From JBDKTH01 sp964558295 (GTDB taxonomy: Bacteria > Planctomycetota > Planctomycetia > Pirellulales > Thermoguttaceae), in contig CAZLDQ010000041.1 of NCBI GenBank assembly GCA_964558295.1, positions 1 through 33,682 of the forward strand: a DNA stretch of 33,682 nucleotides. Reading direction: 5' to 3'. Shown in pieces: positions 8,429 through 17,038 of this stretch. Both the position numbers and the translations under genes were made by a program. The notes beneath the pieces are model-generated. The model was not told the origin of the DNA and ran no database searches. It saw only the letters and a list, made by a program, of their open reading frames with translations. Position 1 is the stretch's first letter, and each line of letters begins with the position of its first letter.

Positions 8429-9211
8429 ATGGAACCGTTGTCTCAGGAAGATTGGTTGGTTCGGGAGTCCAAGCCGGTGTGGCTGCGAGGGTGGTTAGGG
8501 GTGTTGTGGGGGGCGTGGTTTGTGTGCTTGCCGGGCAATCTGGTGGCGATCGGGGTGCTCGGCCGGGAGGGGCTCGCGCGGTGGTGGTTTCTTTCGTCGA
8601 TTGCGCTGAGTCTGGCGGCGGGCGGGCACTGGCTGGCCCGGCGGCGAACGCCGGCGGGGCGGTTTGGACTGGGAATCGCCGTCGGCATGATCCTTGGCTG
8701 TCTGGCCGATAGTTATGGAGTGGTTCCCAAGGCGTGGCGTGTAGCCGAGACGTTGACCGTAATCATGCCCCTGTTCGCCCTCGGACATGTGGCCTATATC
8801 GCGGCCTGCTGGGATCTGGCCGGCCGGTTGGGGCTGCGACGGCGCGGCGCGTGGCTGGCGTCGTTGACGGTTTGGGGACTCATCGGCGTGGGACTTTGGG
8901 TCGCCATTGTGACCGACGGTTCCAAAGCGGGCGTCTATCGCTGGCCGGCGTTGGGATACACCGTGCTGCTTAGCGCGACAGCGGGAACGACCAGCGCGCT
9001 GGCCGTCCAACGGCGACGGTTCAGCGTGATGGCACTGGGTGCCGCGCTGTTTCTGATCAGCGATGCGGTGTTGGCCGTCTACCTGTTTCACGAAGCCTCG
9101 CGGGGACTGGGCGCCGCGGTCTGGATTACCTACGGCTTCGGGCAGATGCTGATCGTCTATGGGGCGGCGGCCGTTTCGGGGTTGGTTGCGGAGCCGCTTT
9201 GCAGCGACTGA
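8429..9211 (+). CDS. YhhN/TMEM86-family integral membrane protein
   Basis: The 260-residue, strongly hydrophobic protein has about eight predicted membrane spans. The block GAALFLISDAVLAVYLF followed by TYGFGQMLIVYGAA matches the C-terminal signature of the YhhN family, whose animal members (TMEM86) hydrolyse lysoplasmalogens; the bacterial function is less clear. ATG 8429 has GGAG about 13 bases upstream, so the start is moderately sure; in-frame starts further upstream run into the transposase remnant. The gene converges with the second Hsp70 gene, separated by 23 bases that share a 9-bp hairpin. Confidence 0.75.
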   Translation: MEPLSQEDWLVRESKPVWLRGWLGVLWGAWFVCLPGNLVAIGVLGREGLARWWFLSSIALSLAAGGHWLARRRTPAGRFGLGIAVGMILGCLADSYGVVPKAWRVAETLTVIMPLFALGHVAYIAACWDLAGRLGLRRRGAWLASLTVWGLIGVGLWVAIVTDGSKAGVYRWPALGYTVLLSATAGTTSALAVQRRRFSVMALGAALFLISDAVLAVYLFHEASRGLGAAVWITYGFGQMLIVYGAAAVSGLVAEPLCSD

Positions 9212-9231
9212 GGAATGAGTCTCTCAGTCGC
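9204..9231. terminator. Possible bidirectional terminator between convergent genes
   Basis: GCGACTGAG (9204-9212) pairs perfectly with CTCAGTCGC (9223-9231) across a 10-base loop. It spans the stop codon of the YhhN-like gene and the gap before the Hsp70 stop on the other strand. There is no U-tract on either side, so termination is inferred from position and stem strength. Confidence 0.45.
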
Positions 9232-9234
9232 CGC

Positions 9235-10779
9235 TCAAACATACTTCGTCGGCGCGGCTCCGCTGATGTACTGACGCCAACCGTCGAGATGCTCTTTGCT
9301 GAGGCTGTTTTCCCGGGTGAACTCGGTCTCCATCTCCTTGCCTGCGTTGGGCACCGAGACGCGGACCTTGAGCCGGCCGTTGGTCATGTAGTGGAAGAGG
9401 ACATCGACCGGTGATTGAGGGGGCAAGTCGGGCGGCAGGTGGTGGACGGCGACGCGGCCGATCTGGGTGCAATCGTCGGGCGAGGCGCTCTCCCCTTCGA
9501 CGACCTGGACGAGGATCGAACGCTGGTTGGCCTTCTGGGTTTTGAAGGTTCGCTTGGCGGTGACCGGCAGCGCGGTGTTGCGGGGGATGAGGATTCCGTT
9601 CCGCTTCCGGCGCGTTTGGGGATCGAAACCGACCACGCCGAGGCTGTGGGAGTTGACGTTCTTGATCTGGAACGTGGCCGGTTTGCCCTGGCTCTTAGCC
9701 AGGAGCAGCCCAGCGTGCAACGCGGCCCCCTGGGCCACGGCTTCGTCGGCCGCCACCGAGGCGTCGGGCTTCTTGCCGGTGACTTGCTGGATCATCGCGT
9801 GGACCATGGGCATGCGGGTGGAACCGCCGACAAGCAAGATCCGGTCGATCTGTTCCCAGGTCATTCCGGCCGCCTTGACGGCCTGAACCATCGTGAATCG
9901 GGTCCGGTCCAAAAGGTCCTGGGTCGATTCTTCGAACTGTTGCCGGGTGACCTCGATCTGCGACGAGAAGCCCCGGTAGTCGCAGGGGATCGTGGCTTTC
10001 TGGCGGACCGAGAGGGTCCGCTTGGCGTCTTCGCACTCGCGCCAGAGCTTGCCCACGGTGCGGGGATCTTCGCGTGGATCGACCATGTGCTCGCGGATGA
10101 ACCCTTCGGCCACGAGGTCGACCAGGCGCTGGTCGAAGTCCCAGCCGCCGAGGCGGACGTCGCCGTCGGTGGCGAGGGCCCGATAGCGTGGTCCGTCGAT
10201 TTCCATCAAGGTGACGTCGAACGTCCCGCCCCCCAGATCATAGACGAGAATCCGCTCGGCTTTTCCCTTGTGGCCGTGGCTCAGGTAGCCTTGCTGGTAG
10301 CCGAAGGCCACGGCGGCGGCGGTCGGCTCGTTGATGATGTCGAGGACATCCAGGCCGGCCATGTAGCCGGCATCTTGGGTGGCCTTGCGGCGCACCTCGT
10401 CGAAGTAGGCCGGCACGGTGATCACCGCCTTGGTGAAGGGGCCGATCTGGGCTTCGGCGTCACGGCGGAGCTTGTTGAGGATGAAAGCCTCGATCACCTC
10501 GGGGGCATACTGCTTGTTGCCGAGGACTTTGTGATAGACGCGATAGCCCATGTCGCGTTTGGAACACTCGGCCACTCGTTCCGCCTCACCGGCGAAGGCC
10601 TTGAGCGCTTCGCGGCCGACGACGACCTCGTCGTTGTCGAACAACACGACGCTCGGCGTGAGCCGGTCGCCTTCGGCGTTGACCAGGGTGATCGGCAGGC
10701 CGGTCTCATCGAGGCGGCAGATGACCGAGAAGGTGGTGCCCAAATCGATGCCGATAGCGGGGATGTTTTCGTTAGCCAT
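9235..10779 (-). CDS. Hsp70-family (DnaK-like) ATPase, short form without lid
   Basis: The 514-residue protein has all the nucleotide-site signatures of Hsp70: phosphate 1 IGIDLGTTFSV near the N-terminus, the connect segment INEPTAAAVAFGY, phosphate 2 VYDLGGGTFDVTLM and the adenosine motif ILLVGGSTRMPMV. A beta-type substrate domain follows (VNSHSLGV ... GILIPRNTALPV), but the protein ends about 30 residues after it (SGAAPTKYV). The helical lid of DnaK is missing, and the usual length is about 640. The start at 10779 gives MANENIPAIGID; an in-frame ATG at 10821 would add 14 residues. It is the second gene of a minus-strand pair, 87 bases after the longer Hsp70. It is not the housekeeping dnaK: no grpE, dnaJ or hrcA is adjacent. 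Confidence 0.9.
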   Translation of the reverse strand: MANENIPAIGIDLGTTFSVICRLDETGLPITLVNAEGDRLTPSVVLFDNDEVVVGREALKAFAGEAERVAECSKRDMGYRVYHKVLGNKQYAPEVIEAFILNKLRRDAEAQIGPFTKAVITVPAYFDEVRRKATQDAGYMAGLDVLDIINEPTAAAVAFGYQQGYLSHGHKGKAERILVYDLGGGTFDVTLMEIDGPRYRALATDGDVRLGGWDFDQRLVDLVAEGFIREHMVDPREDPRTVGKLWRECEDAKRTLSVRQKATIPCDYRGFSSQIEVTRQQFEESTQDLLDRTRFTMVQAVKAAGMTWEQIDRILLVGGSTRMPMVHAMIQQVTGKKPDASVAADEAVAQGAALHAGLLLAKSQGKPATFQIKNVNSHSLGVVGFDPQTRRKRNGILIPRNTALPVTAKRTFKTQKANQRSILVQVVEGESASPDDCTQIGRVAVHHLPPDLPPQSPVDVLFHYMTNGRLKVRVSVPNAGKEMETEFTRENSLSKEHLDGWRQYISGAAPTKYV

Positions 10780-10866
10780 ACTCAAATTGGAGGTGTTGGA
10801 GACTTTCGGGGGATGCGCCATGGCACTGGAGCGCCGCGGTCGCGCAGACACCAGTAGGCAGCCTTG

Positions 10867-12909
10867 CTACCAGAACCAAGGAATCCGGGCGTTGGGCATG
10901 AACAGCCGAATCAGCACGTAGCCGGTGCCCAGGCCGAGGATCGAGGAAAGGGCAAATCCGACAAGATTGATCAAGAGTCTGGTTCGCCGTTGGACGTTGT
11001 CGTCCTGCGAGACGGTCGGGGCGTTGGCTTCCGTCGGGGACTTCTTGGTCTGAGGGCCGCTGGACACAGCGGCCCGATCCGCCGGGAGCGGCGGGGGGTG
11101 GGACGAAGCGGCAGACATCGGCACGGATGGCGGTTGCACGGAGGGGGATGCTTGAGAGGCAGCCGCCGAACTGCCGGCGTAGGTGTAGCCATCGTCCCAG
11201 CCTTGGCGCGAGGGGATCGGCGAATGCTGGAGACCCGGCTGCGCAGGAGCTTGGGCAACGGCCTGCATCGCCTCCGGCATTTTGGGCTGTACGGCAGCCT
11301 GGGGAGCAGCGTGTGTTGACGCTGCCTGGCCATGGGCACGCAACTGGTCGCTGATCTGCGACTCGAATTGGCCGAAGCCAGCCGAGGCGGTAACGGCCTG
11401 CTTCCAGTTGTTAATGCCTTCGTGCGACAATCCGCGTTCGCGCTCGATCTCCAGGACAGTTGCCCGCTGGGTACCCGGCACGGTGGCCGAGACGGTCAGA
11501 CGCCCGTTGGCGGCATATTCGAAGGTGACGTCAATCGGCCAGCCTTTGGGAAGCCCGGGAGGGAGGTCACGGATCACCGTGCGTCCGATGGCCGTGCATT
11601 CCGAGGGAAGCGAGCTTTCCCCTTCGAGCACCTGGACCACGATTGACCGTTGGTTGTCGGCCTTCGTGACGAAGCTTTCCTGGAACTTGGCCGGCAGGGG
11701 CGTGTTGCGGGGGATCAGAATCACATTCGTCTTGCGCAATGTCCCCTGGTCGATCCCTTCGATTCCCAGGCTATGGGAGTTGACGTTGGTGACCTGGAAT
11801 GTCGGCCGGTGGGTCTCGGCGGTTTGGAGTTCGAGGAGGTGATGGGCGTAGATGGCTGCGCCGCGGGCGACCGCCTCGTCGGGGTTGACTGTCCGGTCGG
11901 GATCGACCCCCGCGGCTTGCAGGAGCATGCGGGGGACCATCGGCATCCGGGTCGAGCCGCCGACCAGGAGGATCCGGCCTATGTCGGACCACTGCAACTG
12001 GGCGGCGGCCAGGAGTTGCCGGGAAGTGTAGGCCGTGCGTTCGAGCAGATCGGCGGTGATCTCCTCGAACTGTTCGCGGGTGATCGTCAGTTCGCCGGCA
12101 AAGCCTTGGTAGTCGAAACGGATCGAAGCCCGACTGCGCGCACTAAGTGTGTGTTTGGCCTCGACAATCGTGGCATAGAGGCGGTTGAAGGCGGCCTGGT
12201 CTTCGCGTGGGTCGAGGCCGTGCAACTGCTTGAAGGACTCGGCCACGTAATTCAACAAGCGGTTGTCCCAATCGTGGCCGCCGAGTTGAACATCGCCGTC
12301 AGTGGCCAAGGTGCGAATGTCGCCCGGGGAGAGCCGGAGGAGGGTTGCGTCGAAGGTTCCGCCGCCGAGGTCGTAGACCAGCACATTGAGCTGCTGCAGT
12401 GCTCCCTTGGTGCCGTTGAGGTATCCGGTGATTTCGCTGTAGCCCAAAGCGGCGGCGGTCGGCTCGTTGACAATGTCCAACACGTTCAAGCCGGCCATTT
12501 CGCCCGCATCAGCCGTGACCTTGCGGCGTGGTTCGTCGAAATAGGCGGGCACGGTAATCACCGCGCCTATTTCCGGTCCCAAGACACGAACCGCGTCGGC
12601 CTTCAGTTTGCGGAGGATGCAGGCCTGGATCACCTCCGGCGGCAGACGCTCGCCCCGAATCGGGCGGCTATAGACCGGGGCGCCCATATCGCGCTTGACG
12701 AACTGGGCGACGCGATCGGGCTTTACGGTGGCTGCGTTCTTGGCCTCCTTGCCGACGATCACCTCGGTATCCTCGAACAACACGACGCTGGGCGTCAGCA
12801 GGTCCCCCTCGGCATTGCGGATCATCTCCGTGCGTCCGGCGTCATTGACCCATGCGACGGCCGAATTCGTCGTGCCCAGATCGATGCCAATTGCTTTGAG
12901 CTTTGCCAT
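10867..12909 (-). CDS. Hsp70-family ATPase with C-terminal membrane anchor
   Basis: The product has 680 residues. The N-terminal 500 or so are an Hsp70 ATPase and beta substrate domain (IGIDLGTTNSAVAW, VNEPTAAALGYSE, VYDLGGGTFDATL, ILLVGGSTRMPMV, VNSHSLGIEG). In place of a helical lid there is a disordered Ala/Gln/Pro/Ser-rich stretch (about 540-635), then RRTR and one membrane span at about 645-670, leaving a short tail (PNARIPWFW). This topology would hold the chaperone domain on the cytoplasmic face of the membrane. It is close to its neighbour in sequence, so the pair probably arose by duplication. ATG 12909 was chosen because it directly precedes the ATPase core (MAKLKAIGID). The gene is divergent from the sigma gene of cassette B. 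Confidence 0.9.
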   Translation of the reverse strand: MAKLKAIGIDLGTTNSAVAWVNDAGRTEMIRNAEGDLLTPSVVLFEDTEVIVGKEAKNAATVKPDRVAQFVKRDMGAPVYSRPIRGERLPPEVIQACILRKLKADAVRVLGPEIGAVITVPAYFDEPRRKVTADAGEMAGLNVLDIVNEPTAAALGYSEITGYLNGTKGALQQLNVLVYDLGGGTFDATLLRLSPGDIRTLATDGDVQLGGHDWDNRLLNYVAESFKQLHGLDPREDQAAFNRLYATIVEAKHTLSARSRASIRFDYQGFAGELTITREQFEEITADLLERTAYTSRQLLAAAQLQWSDIGRILLVGGSTRMPMVPRMLLQAAGVDPDRTVNPDEAVARGAAIYAHHLLELQTAETHRPTFQVTNVNSHSLGIEGIDQGTLRKTNVILIPRNTPLPAKFQESFVTKADNQRSIVVQVLEGESSLPSECTAIGRTVIRDLPPGLPKGWPIDVTFEYAANGRLTVSATVPGTQRATVLEIERERGLSHEGINNWKQAVTASAGFGQFESQISDQLRAHGQAASTHAAPQAAVQPKMPEAMQAVAQAPAQPGLQHSPIPSRQGWDDGYTYAGSSAAASQASPSVQPPSVPMSAASSHPPPLPADRAAVSSGPQTKKSPTEANAPTVSQDDNVQRRTRLLINLVGFALSSILGLGTGYVLIRLFMPNARIPWFW

Positions 12910-13387
12910 GGGGCGTCCGTCGAAAGAACGTAGGGAGGCGTTTCTCTGGTGGGGTCGCGGAACAGTATTGCAGAGGGGAGTGGTGGCTGCCGCCAAGTCG
13001 GGCAAGCGTTCTGCCGATTCCCCCTATTCGACTCTAGCAGCAATCGATGCGGCACTCAAGGAGCTGGTTAGTCTTCTGGGGAGAACGATTGCCCTTCGCG
13101 CGTTGGATGTGACGCCGCCGAGCTATCTGTGGTTTTTCCGTCTTGAGAATCGGTGCCTACCGCCCCCCCATAGCGGTTTTGTCTGCCAAAACCGGCCAGA
13201 AGCCCAAAGTGTGCGACAAGGTTTCCGACTCCTCTGAGGGGTTGTTGTCCCTCCTCTCAATTTCCCCGAGCAACGACTTCGGGAAAATCTTGTTATGTTT
13301 CGGTCTGGAGACTGGAAATAGGAGGTTAGTGCATGCTGCAATGGATGGACGGGGCAAAAACGCGGTGTGCTGGGAGACGCGGCTCCG
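12910..13387. other. Divergent intergenic region between Hsp70 operon and cassette B
   Basis: This 478-base stretch must hold the promoters of both the minus-strand Hsp70 pair and the plus-strand sigma gene. I cannot assign -35/-10 boxes with confidence and see no CIRCE element. Its clearest structure is the dyad at 13173-13193. Short ORFs across it lack convincing products. Confidence 0.4.
13173..13193. promoter_or_regulatory. Perfect 8-bp dyad in the divergent region
   Basis: CGGTTTTG (13173-13180) is followed after five bases by its exact reverse complement CAAAACCG (13186-13193). A smaller overlapping stem, ACCGC with GCGGT (13159-13176), shares bases with it, so two alternative hairpins are possible. 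It lies 264 bases upstream of the Hsp70 start and 195 bases upstream of the sigma start. It could be an operator or a transcript structure; function unknown. Confidence 0.4.
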
Positions 13388-13921
13388 ATGGCCAACCGGG
13401 AAGATTTTCTCAAGGCGTTTTTGAAGAACGAGGTCAATCTGCGCGCCCTGATCGCCACTTTGGTGCGCAATCGCCAGGACAGCGAAGATGTGTTTCAGGA
13501 AGTGGCGCTGACGCTTTGGAAGAAATACGACGAGTTTGACCCGTTGCGGCCGTTCGGGGCATGGGCCAAAGGGGTCGCGGCGAAAATTGTTCTCCAGTAC
13601 CGGACCAAATCAGGGAAGGCGGCGACGCCGTTCTCGCCGGAGACGGTCAGCGCGATCATCGATGCGTTGGAACGCAAGGAGTCGCATCGCCCGCAATGGT
13701 CGGCCGCGTTGGACGCGTTGGAGAAGTGTACGGAATCGTTGCCTGACCGGTTGCGCAAGACATTGGCCCTCCGCTATGGGGAGGGGTGGTCGGTTACCCA
13801 GATCGCCCAGCATTTCGACCGTACCCCCGCGGCACTTGCCATGACGTTGTCGCGGATTCGGGCACGGCTCCATGAATGCGTCGAGCGGCGTCTGGAGCGG
13901 CTGGAGGAACCGGTCCTATGA
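13388..13921 (+). CDS. ECF RNA polymerase sigma factor (cassette B)
   Basis: This 177-residue ECF sigma factor has region 2 at about 8-70 (LRALIATLVRNRQDSEDVFQEVALTLW, FGAWAKGVAAKIVLQY) and region 4 at about 112-165 (LPDRLRKTLALRYGEGWSVTQIAQHFDRTPAALAMTLSRIR). ATG 13388 begins MANREDFLKAF; an in-frame GTG at 13367 would add seven residues. The stop overlaps the FecR-type start as ATGA (13918-13921), the same junction as in cassettes A and E. Confidence 0.93.
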   Translation: MANREDFLKAFLKNEVNLRALIATLVRNRQDSEDVFQEVALTLWKKYDEFDPLRPFGAWAKGVAAKIVLQYRTKSGKAATPFSPETVSAIIDALERKESHRPQWSAALDALEKCTESLPDRLRKTLALRYGEGWSVTQIAQHFDRTPAALAMTLSRIRARLHECVERRLERLEEPVL

Positions 13922-15477
13922 ACATGCCGCTATCGGCCGACGAACTGATCCAGCGCTATCTCGATGGCATGGCCACGGCGTCCGAGATTGACGCGCTGGA
14001 GCGGCAGTTGACGGCCAGCCCGGAGGTAGCCGATGCGTTTGTCGAAGCGGCTTGGTTCGACACACTGCTGCAAATGTCGGCGGTCAACGGGCAGCATGTG
14101 GCCAACCTCGAACTATCGATCACTACGTCGCTCGGTCCGGTGCTCGAACATTCCAGGCAGGTGGCGGAACAGATGTCGATCGAAGCGGCCGAACCAGAGG
14201 AATTCGGGCTACCGGCGGTTCCGGTCCTCGACCGCCTAAGCCGTACGATGTGTCGCCTGACGCAGATTGGCGTGCTTCCCTATCTGGCCTTTGCGGCGGC
14301 GATGCTGGTTTTCTGCCTCGGGGCCCAACTGCTTTGGGAGTGGGGGGCGAGCGACGGGCAACCGGTGGCCCAGGTCGCTCCGGGTGCAGGGGGGACTCAG
14401 GCGTCGTCGCCCGTGTTTGTTGCCCGGATCACCGGGATTTCCGGATGCCGATGGGCCGAAGGCTCGTCGAGGACGGCCTATTTCGAGCGAGTTGCGATTG
14501 GCCGCCAGTTCAAGCTGAACGCCGGGCTGTTAGAGATCACCTATGACAGCGGGGCCAAAGTGATCCTACAAGGGCCGGTTGACTATGAGGTCAGCGGAGA
14601 CAACCGCGGTCGACTGACGGCCGGCCGAGTGACCGGCCTGGTGACGACCGAGCGGGCGCGAGGCTTCTTGATCGACACGCCCACGGCCCATGTGCTCGAC
14701 CTGGGCACCGAGTTTGGCGTGGAAGTGAATCCGCAGGGGGTGACCACGTCGCAGGTCTATCGTGGTTCGGTCCGGCTGCAGGCGGTTGAGCAAGAACGGG
14801 CCATGGAAACGGCGTGTGTGCTGGAGGAAAACCAGGCCGCCCGCGTGGAAACGGGGAGCGACCTGCGCCCGGCGATCCAGCCGGCCGAGGCCGACCCCAC
14901 GGCGTTCGTTCGGAGCGTGCCGGCGGGGGTGTCGATTGGCTTGTTTGGCACGGGGGTCGGCGTGAATGTGGGGGAGCCCGATCCGCATTGGCAGATCGTC
15001 GCGCTGAGCGGCCAGGCCGATTTTTCACCGGTAGCGGCGACGGTGATTCCAGGGTTGGCCCAAGCGGCGAAGGATCCCAATTGGGTGATCGACAGTCCTG
15101 AGACCTCGCAGTGGATCTCGCTTCCCGGGGGCGTCGCTCCGAATGGGGCCACCTGTACGTTTCGCACGACGTTCGACGTGACCGGGGTCCACTTGGAGAC
15201 GGCGGGGCTTTTGGGCCGGTTCATCGTCGACGACCATGTGCGTGCGATTCGTCTCAATGGGCGCGAGATCCCTGTGCCGACGCATGGCTACGACGCGGTG
15301 TGGGAGCGTTCGTTTGTCGCGTTCGAGATTGCCGAAGGCTTCATTGAGGGACGCAACGTGCTGGAGATCGAGGTCGAGAACAGCAATCAGCGCGACACGA
15401 CTAAAGCAAACCAGATGGGGCTCCGCCTGGAAGTGCTGGCGGTAGCCGAAGGGAGGGATACGAGAAGCGGCAAGTGA
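13918..15477 (+). CDS. FecR-domain membrane protein with C-terminal jelly-roll-like domain (cassette B; candidate sigma regulator)
   Basis: The product has 519 residues. A helical N-terminal region (about 6-55, LIQRYLDGMATASEIDALERQ) resembles cytoplasmic anti-sigma-like segments. The juxtamembrane motif EPEEFGLPAVPVL (92-104) precedes a membrane span at about 118-142. The G-C-R-W-A-E-G motif is at 176-182 and the FecR-like domain at about 193-310 (LEITYDSGAKVILQG, FLIDTPTAHVLDLGTEFGV). The C-terminal domain (about 355-510) has a beta-sandwich look (WISLPGGVAPNGATCTFRTTFD ... LRLEVLAV), like galactose-binding-type domains. It differs from the LamG domain of cassette A and the NGSFE domain of C-E. 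A carbohydrate ligand is an inference. Confidence 0.88.
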   Translation: MNMPLSADELIQRYLDGMATASEIDALERQLTASPEVADAFVEAAWFDTLLQMSAVNGQHVANLELSITTSLGPVLEHSRQVAEQMSIEAAEPEEFGLPAVPVLDRLSRTMCRLTQIGVLPYLAFAAAMLVFCLGAQLLWEWGASDGQPVAQVAPGAGGTQASSPVFVARITGISGCRWAEGSSRTAYFERVAIGRQFKLNAGLLEITYDSGAKVILQGPVDYEVSGDNRGRLTAGRVTGLVTTERARGFLIDTPTAHVLDLGTEFGVEVNPQGVTTSQVYRGSVRLQAVEQERAMETACVLEENQAARVETGSDLRPAIQPAEADPTAFVRSVPAGVSIGLFGTGVGVNVGEPDPHWQIVALSGQADFSPVAATVIPGLAQAAKDPNWVIDSPETSQWISLPGGVAPNGATCTFRTTFDVTGVHLETAGLLGRFIVDDHVRAIRLNGREIPVPTHGYDAVWERSFVAFEIAEGFIEGRNVLEIEVENSNQRDTTKANQMGLRLEVLAVAEGRDTRSGK

Positions 15478-15524
15478 ACAACGATTCCTCATTGATCGAT
15501 TTCTTTCTTGGTGGAGGTGATTTC

Positions 15525-16466
15525 ATGTTGGTGGGAGAAAACCGTTTCACGTTGGCAGTATCCCGGACTTCCAAAACCTCGCGGCGGGGATTCACGCTCG
15601 TTGAACTGCTGGTGGTGATTGCGATTATCGGCATCTTGATCGCGCTATTGCTTCCGGCCGTGCAGGCGGCGAGGGAAGCGGCGCGGCGCAGCCAGTGCAC
15701 GAATCATTTGAAACAGTGGGGCTTAGCCTTGCACAACTACGAGCTGTCGCACAAGACGTTTCCCTTTGGTGCGCAGAACTCGCCCCGCCGGCACGCCTTT
15801 CCTCCGGCCCTCTGGCCGTTCATGGAACAGATGGCGCTTTACCAACAGTACAACTTTTCGATCAACTTCTACGAGTCGGCCAATCGGACGGCAATCACCA
15901 CGGTCGTCCCGTACTACTATTGCCCCAGCGATCGCGTGGGAGCGATGGAGACCTACAACGGCGGCATCGAACGGGTGCGTGGCTGTTATGCTCCGAATTT
16001 CGGCAACACGTACTTGGATCAGCGCGACCTGACCGACAACCCATTCCTCGGCGCCCCGTTCTCGCTGAACAAGGTCCACCGGATTGCCGACATTCAGGAC
16101 GGCTTGTCGAACACGATGGCCATGTCGGAAGTTGTCGTGCCGATCAAGGACGTTTTCAATACGGGGGTCATGGATCATCGCGGCGACATCATGAACGACG
16201 ACGCGGGGGCGGGCCAGTTCATGACCTTGAATCCGCCCAACTCCAGTCTGCCCGACCATATCCACTGTTCGGATCCCACGTATCCGGCACCCTGCACCGA
16301 CGGCGGCTACGGGATGGCGGCCTACGTTTCCGCGCGGAGCAAGCATCCCGGCGGGGTCAACACGCTTCGATGCGACGGGTCGGTGGGGTTCGTTTCCAGT
16401 ACGATCGAACTGGCTTTGTGGCGTGCGCTCGGTTCGAGCCGCGGGCGTGAATCGAACGTTCCGTGA
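15525..16466 (+). CDS. DUF1559 prepilin-like protein 1 (cassette B)
   Basis: This 313-residue protein has the class III signal G22|F23TLVELL, the AREAARRSQCTNHLKQ segment, a CPSD motif and the terminal HPGGVNTLRCDGSVGFVS block. GGAGGTGA lies seven bases before ATG 15525. An in-frame GTG at 15474 overlaps the FecR stop and would lengthen the leader by 17 residues; the strong ribosome site favours 15525. Its sequence (WGLALHNYELSHKTFPFGAQN) closely matches the second pilin of this cassette at 17039, so the two are duplicates now separated by the lipoprotein gene. Confidence 0.92.
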   Translation: MLVGENRFTLAVSRTSKTSRRGFTLVELLVVIAIIGILIALLLPAVQAAREAARRSQCTNHLKQWGLALHNYELSHKTFPFGAQNSPRRHAFPPALWPFMEQMALYQQYNFSINFYESANRTAITTVVPYYYCPSDRVGAMETYNGGIERVRGCYAPNFGNTYLDQRDLTDNPFLGAPFSLNKVHRIADIQDGLSNTMAMSEVVVPIKDVFNTGVMDHRGDIMNDDAGAGQFMTLNPPNSSLPDHIHCSDPTYPAPCTDGGYGMAAYVSARSKHPGGVNTLRCDGSVGFVSSTIELALWRALGSSRGRESNVP

Positions 16467-16493
16467 TCGCCGATGGCCGAATCCGCGGCAATT

Positions 16494-16529
16494 CCCCTCT
16501 CCGCGACCCGATTTCCGAAGGGAGAGGGG
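16494..16529 (+). other. Strong intercistronic hairpin (cassette B)
   Basis: CCCCTCTCC (16494-16502) pairs over 9 bp with GGAGAGGGG (16521-16529) across an 18-base loop. It lies between the first pilin and the lipoprotein gene. No U-tract follows, so a processing or stability element is as likely as a terminator. It may also be a dispersed repeat. Confidence 0.5.
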
Positions 16530-16606
16530 CGTTAACGCCATGTTGTGAAACGGTGGTGGTTTGTTTCGAGTCTGTTATCTTTCTTCCTCTCACTGGAGAC
16601 CCTCCT

Positions 16607-16996
16607 GTGAAGCACTTTTGTTGGGGTTGGATCGTTCTGACGCTCTTGGGCCTCGCGGGCTGCACGCAAGACACGACCGTCAAGTTGACCGGCCAGGTGA
16701 CGCTCGACGGCCAGCCGTTGGAGTTGGGAGAAATCCGCTTTACGCCGGCCGATGGCAAGGGGCAGCCGACGGGTAGCGCGATTAAGGGGGGCAAGTATGA
16801 GACTAGCCTGCCTTGTGGTTCGATGAACGTCCTGATCACGGCGTTCAAGGTGGGCAAAGAGCGCCCGCTCTATGAAGGCATGCCTAACAGCCCTACGGCC
16901 CCCACGATGACCCAGGTGGCCGAAGAGAAGCTGACCTGCGAAATCACCGGGCCGGGAATCAAGGATTTTGACGTGAAGACGAAGACCGGACGGTAG
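16607..16996 (+). CDS. Small lipoprotein with carboxypeptidase-regulatory-like domain (cassette B)
   Basis: This 129-residue protein starts at GTG 16607 (GGAG at 16594-16597) and has a lipobox GLAG|C19. The domain VTLDGQPLELGEIRFTPADG followed by GGKYETSLPCG is the short beta-sandwich seen in the other cassette lipoproteins. The C-terminus is brief (ITGPGIKDFDVKTKTGR). The frame is open back into the preceding pilin gene, but the lipoprotein signal fixes the start. It sits between two related pilin genes, unlike cassettes C and D where the lipoprotein comes last. Confidence 0.87.
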   Translation: MKHFCWGWIVLTLLGLAGCTQDTTVKLTGQVTLDGQPLELGEIRFTPADGKGQPTGSAIKGGKYETSLPCGSMNVLITAFKVGKERPLYEGMPNSPTAPTMTQVAEEKLTCEITGPGIKDFDVKTKTGR

Positions 16997-17038
16997 GCCG
17001 CATTGGGGGGGCTATTTCAGTAACACGAGGAGGGTACC

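Noticed and set aside
9415..10857. Long plus-strand ORF (480 codons) opposite the short Hsp70 gene
   Set aside because: It is a mirror of the Hsp70 reading frame in G+C-rich DNA; its protein has no recognisable family and no ribosome site.
9235..12909. Housekeeping dnaK operon
   Set aside because: Both proteins lack the helical lid, one has a membrane anchor, and no grpE, dnaJ, hrcA or CIRCE element is adjacent.
11650..12933. Long plus-strand ORF (427 codons) opposite the membrane-anchored Hsp70 gene
   Set aside because: It is the same antisense shadow effect; the minus-strand product has complete Hsp70 motifs.
13236..13253. GAGGG/CCCTC stem upstream of the cassette B sigma gene
   Set aside because: It has only five pairs with an eight-base loop, too weak to support a call.
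13143..13424. Short plus-strand ORF (93 codons) upstream of the cassette B sigma gene
   Set aside because: It has no ribosome site, runs into the sigma gene in another frame and resembles no family I recognise.
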